64,000 bases of DNA from Styela clava. Taxonomy: Eukaryota > Chordata > Ascidiacea > Stolidobranchia > Styelidae. The DNA lies in NCBI RefSeq assembly GCF_964204865.1, contig NC_135254.1, positions 23,035,313-23,099,312 of the forward strand. The letters are read 5' to 3'. Of this stretch, positions 44,618 through 54,378 are shown one piece after another. The position numbers and the translations under genes are program-made. Every line of letters starts with the position of its first letter. The stretch's first letter is position 1. The notes under the pieces are model-generated. The model made no database searches and was not told where the DNA came from. It saw only the letters and a list, made by a program, of their open reading frames with translations.

Positions 44618-45882
44618 TTATCCATGACCATTTCCCTCTTTTCTTTCCGGTGGTATACCTCCGCAGAATCTGATGAGTCAATATAAATTGAGATTCATAC
44701 AAATATTCAACAAAGGATAACTTAGATATCAAATTTTAATAATAAGACGGAAGGAGTTATCTGAAAACAGTTAATTGAAACAGTTTCATCAATATTTATT
44801 ACTCCAGATCGCATAGTTAAAAATATAATACGTATATGAAATATTGCAAAATATTTTGTTGGTTTCAGTATAAGATCATATTCGTTCCGGAACTCGCCCG
44901 AGATCCTAATTTTTTTTCTGCTATTTCAATGAATTAAAATCACGAACTCCACGTGTATTTCAATATATATAATAAGATTTATACTTGTTTTATTTTTTCC
45001 TATATATATGGTTGATTTGGAGTTCAACTCATCACAATCAATACACATCGAACAATGAAAGCTTGCTTTTTAATTAGCTCTGAAATGGATTTAGAAGGGA
45101 TTATTCCATTCTAAAAAAAATTAAGCAATTTGGCTCTGCTTTGTTCGATTTCAATTGCATTATATAGTCCCATTATAATATTTTTGGCAAAGTTAATTTG
45201 ACAACGATTAATGAGCTTACGTATTATTTTGCGGGGTTACCGCCATATCCACTATAACCATGTTAATAGATTCAGGCATATCTATCATAACCATCTCAAC
45301 ATCTTGCAATTTCATCTCTTCCGCTTTTCTGAAAAACATGTTTTTTAAATTTATACATTGACAGCTAGTTTAATTAATATTTTTCACAAAACTGTTGTCT
45401 GAAAATCCTGTTGTGGTTCAACCCTTTTGTCAAAGAATTAAGATACCCATGTACAGCACAAAATCGTGAAAGTCATTCTACCTATATATATACATTAAGT
45501 TCTAATATGAATAGTATCGTCTTATAGCAATTGCAAATATTTATCACAGTCTTTTTGAGAAGTTATTCGAAAAAAAAAATTTAATGCTGTATTCTTATCA
45601 TATGCTTTCGTTTTTGGCCAACTTTATGACATTTTAACAAAATAATCAAACGCGAAATTTTGTAAAATCCTTGATTCACATCCTATCAGATGCAACATGT
45701 TATGCAGATTACTCACCTCAATCTACAAAACCTGCGAATAACAAAGTATATCATCTCTGCTGCAAATACTATTCCCATTACAAGAGAGATCGATAACCCA
45801 ACATTTTTTGTGGGACTACTCTCAAGGTTAGAATCTTGTGAAGAAGAACAATTTGAATGCGACACCGTAATTTGTGAAGCCA
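44618..45882 (-). CDS. 3' exons of a single-pass membrane protein (partial gene)
   Basis: Three minus-strand exons join in phase: 45882-45717, 45328-45221 and 44669-44618 (stop TAA), with donors GTGAGT and GTAAGC and acceptors ending CAG. The first encodes a Ser/Asn-rich, presumably extracellular piece ('SHSNCSSSQDSNLES') followed by a membrane helix 'NVGLSISLVMGIVFAAEMIY' and a basic stop-transfer 'RRFCRLR'. The rest is a cytoplasmic tail of about 52 residues ending 'PPERKEGNGHG'. The layout suggests a type I protein whose ectodomain lies at higher coordinates, but I could not place those exons with confidence. An incoming phase-1 junction is needed. The family is not recognised. Confidence 0.5.
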
Positions 45883-45899
45883 CTGTAATGTACGACCGT

Positions 45900-47170
45900 A
45901 AATATAGTGTTATTGTTTAGAATTGGAATTTTTTTTTTATAAAGTATAAATGAATATATTACAAACTTTACTCAAAATTAAGTCACCGGACTCTTTCTTT
46001 TTCATTTTGCAAAATGAATGGCATATCGAAGATTCAAGAATTGTACGGAATTAAAACGAACTAGGCTATATAGAAAATCATACAGCAAATGAAATTGCAA
46101 TCTTATCAATGTATTGTACAATCAATATGCATTATTCAGTACTATATATAGATATATTTTCATTATATTATACTCTACAATTTGCTAACCTAGAAGCATA
46201 CATCCAATAAATTCAGCCCGCATGTGATAAATCATTTTCAGTGTGAAATAAACTGGCATTGAATAAAAGTTGTGTTTGTAGCTCTATCTTTCCTTTCCAA
46301 GTTTATTTTCCTCAAATATTAGCTGACAGTGTACACTCTAATACCTGTTCTATTTTACTGATATTTTCTGTCATAAAGTATACACAAAATGTAGTTGAAT
46401 TTTAGATCAAATATAAATTTGCAGCCCAAAGAAAATAATCATTTACTTCCATAACCTAGCCATTACTTGACTATAGTACTACATTAAACAAACACAAACC
46501 TCATAGTGGTGAGGAAAGCGTAGTCAAAATAATATTCTACTAATATCAGGCGGATTGTATGTTGCTTATCAAAAGATTTTATATATTGAATGGGCGTATA
46601 TAATGTAATATGTATGCATAATCATTTGAAAAATTATCAATCGGATATTATCTTTTAGTACTACATCAAACACAAACCTCATAGGGAGGAGAAAAGCGTT
46701 AGTCAAATTTATATTCTACTGATATCAGGTGGATGGTGTGTTTTTTATATACAAATATTGGAGTATATAATGTATGCATAATCATTTAAAAAAATGTATC
46801 AATCGGATAATATATGGCAGTAATTGGACAAAATTGTATCAATAATAATTCGTAGCATTTTCCTAGAAGCTAATCTAGCCCAATTCAAAGTATTTTCTCT
46901 GAATATAATGGCCATGTACGAATGGGTTGTGTGAGACCGGAATCGATGTATCATTTTGAAATATACAGGAAATGTAGAAATACGCTCCTAGTTCCGACAA
47001 ATAATTTAGTTTATTCACTAGCACTGCGAAATTTTCATAGCATTATTGTAATTAAATTTTGATTTTATTGGTTTTTCTTGGTGCTTCGTGGTATCTGCAC
47101 TAGCAAAATATTAATAACGTTAATAATGTTGGAGCGATAAGTAGAGAAATGTTATTTCAAAATTGCTTTT
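45900..47170. repeat. AT-rich DNA with a 172-bp tandem duplication (46484-46827)
   Basis: Two direct copies start 'tagtactacat' (46484 and 46656) and share 'aaacacaaacctcatag', 'atattctact', 'atatcagg' and 'gtatgcataatcattt'. A weaker relative lies near 40985. No gene is seen in the rest of the interval. Confidence 0.6.
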
Positions 47171-47176
47171 TTACAG

Positions 47177-47727
47177 CTTGTGATATGTCTTTATGTTTTT
47201 AATTTTTCTATTGATATTTGTCGAGAGACAAGCTGTCGTGCTATACATAATCATCAACATATTCTTATGAATACATATAATATTTTTGATGTTCTCGAAA
47301 ATAAAGGGAAACATTTGTATGCTCAATGGGTTTTAGCATTTTCGAATGATGCTTTTCAAAATATAGTAGCGGGATTAGCATATATATATATATACTTGCA
47401 ATATTTGCATTGGATCATGTTGTTCTATCTAGCTTACCTTAAAGCTCACCGGCACCCAAGAACATATATATATATATCTTTCCTTTTTTCAAATAATACT
47501 AGAGAACACGCGATTTTGTCTTTATCCCTATCATATATCGCCCTATGTGTTTACAGATAAGTCAACAAATTTCAGGCAGTTTCAATACCAATGACGTATA
47601 TCTCGTTGCCGCCTTATGTCAAATCCTAAATATAAATCTGTATAAGAAGTATGGGTTCAAGCAACATGATGCAAAAAATAGAATCAGTTGTGCTGCGGCA
47701 CCTCTTAGATGTATCATACTTCAATAA
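47177..47727 (+). CDS. Coding-like exons of unknown protein
   Basis: After a strong acceptor ('attgcttttttacag', 47176) an open segment includes 'TSCRAIHNHQHILMNTYNIF' and 'ENKGKHLYAQWVLAFSNDAF' before running into a TA microsatellite. A second acceptor ('ccctatgtgtttacag', about 47555) opens a 56-codon segment ending in TAA, with 'FNTNDVYLVAALCQILNINL' and 'KNRISCAAAPLRC'. The first segment has a diverged relative at about 48199-48277 (see findings). I do not recognise the family. The donor between the two is uncertain. Confidence 0.3.
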
Positions 47728-47729
47728 AA

Positions 47730-48839
47730 AGATATTGGAACAGAATAGTCTAACAGCACAAGGGTCTAACCTGATTTTGAGACAAGGTTGATGATGTTGA
47801 GCAATTCTTTTTCTAAATGGAATTTCATTTATATTCCTATTCAAAAATGAACCCGTTGCGTTCGATGTCCTGATTTCTTACACTGACGAACTATAGGTTG
47901 TGTAATATAAACTTGGGAGATTTTTTAAACAAACCTCACGTACATATTGCTCTCTACAAGTACGTTTTTTCAATGTTGATGTGCTCTTTTTCCATTGTCA
48001 ACGTATGTAACCAGTAACCACATTATCACATCCTGTCGAATCATGTACTGAAATTAAGTTTTGTGATATTGCTTGAAATATTTGTAATATCATCATCAAG
48101 CATCTGTCCGTTCAGCGCAAGTATATATATCTAAGAATCGTGAACAATGGTTTCCTAACCTCATGAAACCATATATTCGAAGTTATCCTCTTGCAGATAT
48201 CGCTTGCAATATATATCATCCGAAAGCCAGCCATGTCACAAACATCGATATTTTAGAAAACAAGGCGAGGTACTTTTTCGATCACTAATTTCAAAGCTCC
48301 TTTTCCACTCAACATATTCACAACAAACCCAGTCTTATGTAGATAAGTTATACTATTTGGCACAACTGTTAGTCTACTGTACACACAATATATTTTGGCC
48401 AAGTTGTTGTGAGAGATTTTGTGCCTTTCTCATTGCTTATGATAATTGTAGCTGGTTATCTGTTGGGGTTCTGTTCTCTTGCATGATTTGCTCGATCATA
48501 ATGGGGTTTGGAATCTACCAATCAAAATAACACTATAAACAATGTACCTTTATCCACTTAATGCCGGAATTATGATCCGCTGAGAGAGAAAAATCGCCTC
48601 TTTGGTTATTTGCTAATTCAAGGCCGTAGAATACGAATTTAAACTTATTTATTTCTATCTTACCCCCTTATTTGGGAGAAAAATTTTGTCACGAAATCGA
48701 TACACTCGTTCACGTGATAAATTTATTGTGGGAATACTCACACGTATTGCGACTGATACAAATGAAAATATATAAAATTCAATTCAAAATAAACGAAACC
48801 GGACGACAGAAAATGTTCAGTAGACCGTACTGTTGGTCA
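47730..48839. other. Unassigned region with a possible duplicated exon
   Basis: Plus-strand 48199-48277 follows the acceptor 'atcctcttgcag' and resembles 47211-47310. Plus-strand 48204-48530 in another frame is open and hydrophobic near its end. On the minus strand 47869-47771 is open between an AG and a GT (99 nt, phase 2-2) and could be an exon. None of these is secure. Confidence 0.25.
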
Positions 48840-49545
48840 TTAATATACGCCATGGTACCACGCAAAGCAAATTTTGGCTTTGTTTAAGCATAAATATACT
48901 CCGCATTTGGTACATCTGATTATCGGCTTGCTATCACACCCAGGGAAACGACATCGCTGTTTCTTAGCTTCTACCACAGGCCAATGGCCAGTGGCGTCGG
49001 TTCTAACCTCATTGTTGGGATGTGGAGTAGGTGTGCTTCTGATTCGTGGTGAGGTAGTAGACAATGGCCTGCCTCGCTTAAGTGGAGTCGATGTTTTCCC
49101 AAGCTTGCAAAGAGATTCTGCCACAGAACTTCGGAACGATAAAAGATCTCGCTGCTTGTTACTCGAAACTCCCAGGGCCTCACAATCTTTTCTCTATAGG
49201 ATCCAGCTGTTTACAATAGCCGAATCAACCAGGTGCAAGAAGATCCTCAAGTAGTACTTTTTTGACCGAATGCGTATCCTATAGTAGGCTATGAGCGCAT
49301 CTAACAAGTCTACGCCTCCCATGCTACGGTTATAAAAATCGACCTTAAAAGGACGAGTCACCATTATGTGCTGTTTCGTGACGTTGTCCCATCTTCGGAC
49401 TTCTGAGGTAGGCATGGCGCTGGCAAACGAACCTGCAATAGTTACACTTCGTTTATCATGCTACTTCACAACTCTTATTTCAGTGTCCTCAACACATGAC
49501 GTCTTTTCCTGATAACATCCCCGGGCAATTCCAGCGTCACTTTTG
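48840..49545 (-). pseudogene. piggyBac transposase, C-terminal part
   Basis: One frame with two in-frame TAG codons. From the 5' side it reads 'SDAGIARGCYQEKTSCVED', then the 'HDKRSVTIAGSFAS' block typical of piggyBac, 'FYNRSMGGVDLLDALIAYYR' (the hallmark GGVDLLD motif), 'IRSKKYYLRIFLHLVDSAIV', and a C-terminal Cys-rich zinc-ribbon ('CRFPGCDSKPIIRCTKCGVY', then 'CLNKAKICFAWYH'). The stops fall at 'VVK*HDK' and 'WIL*RKD'. Otherwise the frame is well kept, so inactivation looks fairly recent. Confidence 0.85.
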
Positions 49546-51000
49546 TTACATCTGAGCAAATTTTTGAATTTCAAACTGACTTAACCTAAACAGTATTAGA
49601 AGTATTCAAGTCACATTGTTACTAGTTGTAGATGGCGTTAGGGCTGTAACATAGACACCATAGAGGTGGCGATGCTATGGACTACTTTCACATAGGAATA
49701 CCGCAAAACACCGTTACTTGCGTTACAGAAAAAGGACACATGTTTTTTTAGCAAAACTTTGAGATGCTCCCCATCTCAAGATATTAACACCAACTAACTT
49801 CTTTTTGCCATGTCACTGGAGAATATAGTTAGGTTGTAAAACCATAAAAATTAGGTGAAAAACTTTTGTCTTAATAGTAAAATTTTTAGTAGGAACAAAA
49901 AATGATCCGTTACTTGCGTTACGTTACAATCATGGTCCGATTTTTGTTTTAATGGTATGTTTAATATTAAGTCAATATTTGACATTCAAGTTCCGTAAGT
50001 TCAAACTTTTTTATTCTACAAATAAAATGGGCAATTTGAATTTCCAGCGTTACATCTGGGTAAATTCTTAAATTTCAGACCCATTTAACCTAAAGCCAAT
50101 TACAAGCATTTAAGTAATGGTGTTTCTAGTTATATATGCCCTTGGACCTGTAACATAGACACCATAGAGATGGAAGTACTAAGGACTACTTTCACATAGA
50201 AGACCAATTGAAACTGTTACCTGTTACGAAAATGAACACAAGTTTTTTTAGTGGAACTTTGATGTGGCCCATATTTCAAGATATTGTCACCAATCAACTG
50301 CTTTTTCCCATGACAATGGAGATTATATTCGAGTTGTAAAATATTATAAAATTAGGTGAATACTGTTAATCTAAATCAGGGTGGTCAAAACACAGGCCCG
50401 CGGGCCTCATGTGGCCCGCCGCTTCATTATCTGTGGCCCGCGTCACATTTGGAGAGTAATCAAAAAATCACATTTCGTGTTGTATCGTCATAAAATTAAT
50501 CAGAAAAATCTTTTGACATATTCTCATCACGAATGTCACTGAGTTAAATAGTGTTATGGATAGCTGGGGAAGCTAGCAAAGTTGAATGATGTGCTTGGCA
50601 GTCTAAATTGTTATCTGGCTTTCTAACTTTTTGGTCGGGACTCGAGAGTATATGCAAACAATATAGGACATCATAGAAAACTAAAAATCGAAACTATAAA
50701 TCGATTCTATTAGCCTAGAATGGCTATGCCTGATAACTATGTGTTTGCACAATAAAGGTGTTCGTTTTGTATTGCACTGTTTACCTATTCTTGCTACTAT
50801 TGTGGCCCACGAACGATGCAAAATAATTTTGTGGCTCGCGGAGCCGACAACCTTGGACCACCCTGATCTAAATCTTAAAACTTTCAGTCTGAAGTAAAAA
50901 TGGGTCGTTACTTCTTACTTGTGGTACGTTAAAATCGGGTTCTGTTTTATTTTTATTTTTTGGAACATGTTATATTTATTCAAAAGTTAACATTCAATCA
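49520..51000. repeat. ~513-bp tandem duplication inside the piggyBac, 'gttacttgcgttac'-rich
   Basis: Copy 1 (about 49520-50030) and copy 2 (about 50030-50376 plus 50874-51000) share 'ccagcgt', 'taacatagacaccatagag', 'aaaattaggtgaa' and 'ggactactttcacatag'. The spacing is about 513 bp once the MITE at 50377 is removed. The motif 'gttacttgcgttac' recurs here and again at 51466-51520. Repeats begin within a few bases of the piggyBac coding remnant. Confidence 0.75.
50377..50865. mobile_element. hAT MITE inserted in the tandem repeat
   Basis: Termini 'cagggtggtc' and 'gaccaccctg' with a perfect 8-bp target duplication atctaaat (50369-50376 and 50866-50873). GC-rich subterminal 'ggcccgcgggcc' and 'gtggcccgc'. 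It interrupts copy 2 of the 513-bp repeat, so it arrived after that duplication. Confidence 0.92.
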
Positions 51001-51554
51001 CATTAAATTTACATTGCTTAATTATATAATATTCGCCAAAAAAATCGAGCAATGCTGCACAGCACTACCTCACTCACACACAACAGTTGCAATTTGGGGC
51101 TTGCCAGATATGATGAGGTATTGAATATCTTTATAATAACTTATTTCTGTTACATTGTTCAAGTGATATGTTCATAAGAATATAATTTGCCAAATTGATT
51201 TGCAAATTTTCCATTGGCCATTGTTTTACATCAAAGTAAATGACTAACATCTTCCCAAAAATTCCATTAATCTCAAAATTATCCTTAACTATGGCAATTC
51301 CAATATTCATTACCTCTTTAAAGTGTGCTATTGTTATGGCAAAAAGTAGGATTGATCGGTCAATGTTTAAATTAACTGAGGTAAATAAAAACTAAATATC
51401 CAAAACCTATATCTTTTATTGTTAAAACCTTTTTGATTTATTAAATTTTCATTTCTCTTGTTTCGTTACTTGCATTACTATCGTTACTTACGTTACATTG
51501 TTACTTGCGTTACACAATTTGACATTGAATATTGCAAAATTTATACAACCATGA

Positions 51555-52070
51555 TAAATAAAATAAAATAGTTGTGTACCAAACCATCTGTTCCACACAA
51601 CATAAAAATTTTATACCCCCATTTATGGGCTTTTTGGGAAGATATTGTTCAGCCTTGACCTCCCAATAAACGGAACCACTGTTCGTCGATACATAAAACT
51701 TGCTCTTGATGCAGTGGTATGAATTTTGCTTTAAGCATTTCTAACGGGGGTCTGATTTTGAACAATCGATCTTGTTGAACATCAGAATCTCCATGAAGTA
51801 AATCGTTGTTATTGAAATGGAGCATCTTTTTTATTCTTTTCCATCGATCACGGGTCATTAGATCGGCAACACAGTTAACCTTTGTTTCTACACCCCAAAA
51901 CATACGTGTTCTCGGTAGACGAAAAACAGACATGTAAACGACACAACCGAGACACTTCTCCATTTCTGGAATTGTAAGGTTTAGTTGTTTGGAGGGATCG
52001 CTTTGGCTCGCATAGATATTGTTTTCCGCAACTATTTAGTGCATTACATCCGAGTCCAAAAAATATTCAA
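51555..52070 (-). pseudogene. piggyBac transposase, N-terminal/central part
   Basis: It reads 'SKQLNLTIPEMEKCLGCVV', 'FRLPRTRMFWGVE', 'TRDRWKRIKKMLHFNNND', 'DRLFKIRPPLEMLKAKFIPL' and 'LCIDEQWFRL', which are the conserved piggyBac blocks leading to the first catalytic Asp region. A stop then occurs, but the same frame continues to 'KAHKWGYKIFMLCGTDGLVH' before homology ends near 51555. Further stops occur upstream of 51963. Confidence 0.85.
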
Positions 52071-52177
52071 TTTGTGCTCGCACTGTTTCCGATTCATACT
52101 CACAGCTCTCGTGCTGATTCTGGGTCCCTTTCCTGTGCAATCCTCCATACGGGCTTCCTACGTGATATATTGATACC

Positions 52178-54370
52178 CAGGGGCGGATTAACCAGTAAAC
52201 AATATAAGCACGTGCTTAGGGCACCAAGCAAAGGGGGGCACCACAGAAATTTTTATAACAGAATTTTCAATAGTTCATCGGTGTTTAATAAAATATTACG
52301 AGTTGAACAGACAACTCAGACTCGTTCGTATTTTCTTTTCCTCAAGCATCATATTAAGCTTCTCGATCAATGTTTGGAGGTTTGCGAACTATCTTTAAAA
52401 AATCGTGTACATCAATGGACCTTTCCTCGACCTTTGACCCCGAAAAATTCTTCCTATACTTTACAATTGCAAAATTCTCGGGGCTTATTTTAAGAGTGGT
52501 TTCGCGAGTTGGCCCCTGTAAAATGGGGTATTTGTTGAGACCATCATTATGTTCCATGGCGTACAATAATCACCTTTTTATAAGTACCGGTAAGGAATTT
52601 TAGCCTGGTCTAACACAGCTATTTTTACACCAATTTTTCATTTACTGCAATTGAATTAAAACTTATAAAAAGACATGGTGATCATTTAATTATCTGATTT
52701 ATACTCAAATTTCCGAAACACAACTGAAAACTAACGAATAGAGATAAAAAACGCGAAAACGAGGTAATGTTTACAACCATGCCTGAAAATCTGTCTGAGT
52801 GAGAAAAGTGTCTGAGCGGATGCGAAAAGGGTGCATTGTTACGTCACTTTTTTGCATCTTGCTGATTGGCCAATTACTCGAAGTCAACAAGGAGGTTGAT
52901 GCTCGGGGAAGGTACATTAGTGATGAACACTGAAACTTACTTGTCGAAAGTTTGGTGTAGCGACAACATCAAAATTAAAAATGGTGCACTATGTGGCGGT
53001 TCCGCGATCGCATTTCAGCGATCTAGAGGTCAGCGAAGTTGGGGAGTTTTCTGGTAAGGTAGACTAGACTAATAAGTACTGGTAAAATTTTAAACTGCAG
53101 TTTGTACTCGGTTCATCTGGTATTTCGATTCACGTTGAGACTTGACGCATGAGTCTTAATCGTGACAATTCCCAGAATATATGGAAATCATATTCTGCTA
53201 AGCCAGTTGATGCAAACCTAGGCAGCTAGACTACTTATATTGCAGATAAAATGCAAGAGCTGGATTTCGTTTTATGTTATTGTTTTGGAATGAAATTTTA
53301 CAGAATTTTCACAGAGTAAGTCAAGTTCTGCAAAGTGAGAATGTAGACTTACAAACATGCGCGCATCTGTATGCAACATTACGAGGCCAGCTGCGCATTC
53401 CACGAGATGAATTTGAACGCTATGAAGCGCTCACGCTACCACTGCAACCAAATGTCTCTTCATCTGCTGAGAAGGGCAGGTATTCGCAGGGTTGTCAAAA
53501 GCTTATTGATGCTTACCCAGAAGATTTCAACAGTAATTTCTCAGCTGAGCTTCAGCAGTTTCATTTATATGTGCTCCATAAATTCAATGACACAGGAAAA
53601 AAAAATCAAGATTCAGTCATGCTGAACTTTACAAAATTCTTGTAGAATATAACATTGCGTGCGCCTTTCCAAATGTAGACAATAGTTTTCGAATATTTTT
53701 AACATTAATGATCACAAATTGTTCAGCAGAACGTTCATTTTCTCAGCTGAAGTATATTAAAAACCCATACAGAACAACTATGAAACAAGACAGACTAGAA
53801 TACTAGATGCTTTATCTCTGTTGAGTATAGATAGAGGCAGATGTGTTACATAAGCTTAGTTTTGAGGATCTAATCAAAGACTTTGCAGCTAAAAAAATTA
53901 GGAAAAAACTTTTCAAAAGTAAGTGAAAGACTTCTGTCTTTTCAAATGTTAGTGGTGCCTTTGTAATGTCAGTGGCGTAGTATCTAGTATGGAGAGAGAC
54001 TTGTTTTTATAATATGAGAAAATTTATCAGAATCAAATTCAAGTAAATGTACCGAAAAACATCGTTTGCTTCCTTACTGTTGGTATTGTTTTATTTCAAT
54101 TTCATCTTTTCAAAATTTTGTGTTGTTCATTATTTAATGTAAAAGATGTATTATGTAAGAATAGGATTAGTTTTGGGAATATGAGCAAAATTTCACAGTC
54201 AAAAAATTGTAAGAAAACCTAAGAATGTTCGTAGAATTTTTATTTTTTTACTGTTGGTTGTGAGTATTTTTGATGGATAATACACTTAATTATATGTATT
54301 TTAAAAGACACATATGGGGGCACCAAAGCCTCCAGTGCTTAGGGCACCAAAGGGGCTTAGTCCGCCCCTG
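52178..54370 (+). mobile_element. hAT transposon with complete ends, 2.2 kb
   Basis: Termini 'caggggcggatta' and 'tagtccgcccctg', extended inside by 'gcttagggcaccaa', which occurs near both ends (52215 and 54338). A perfect 8-bp target duplication ttgatacc lies at 52170-52177 and 54371-54378. It carries a transposase remnant on the plus strand (53274-53830). The segment 52424-52910 is shared with 31770-32240. Confidence 0.93.
53274..53830 (+). pseudogene. hAT transposase C-terminal remnant
   Basis: An open stretch (53274-53645) has hAT features ('NFHRVSQVLQSENVDLQTCA', 'GCQKLIDAYPEDF'). After a stop it continues as 'NIACAFPNVDNSF' and then the hAT C-terminal dimerisation motif 'CSAERSFSQLKYIKNPYRTT', 'MKQDRL'. 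It resembles the ZMYM/ZBED-like hAT group. The N-terminal and DDE regions are not present, so it cannot be autonomous. Confidence 0.82.
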
Positions 54371-54378
54371 TTGATACC

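Larger units (their letters stand above)
48840..52070 (-). mobile_element. Broken piggyBac-type transposon
   Basis: The minus strand carries the N-terminal/central part (52070-51555) and C-terminal part (49545-48840) of one piggyBac transposase (DDE_Tnp_1_7 family), separated by about 2 kb of non-coding repeat that replaces the middle of the catalytic domain. Terminal repeats and TTAA target sites were not identified. The hAT at 52178-54370 lies just upstream and may cut the N-terminus. Confidence 0.8.
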
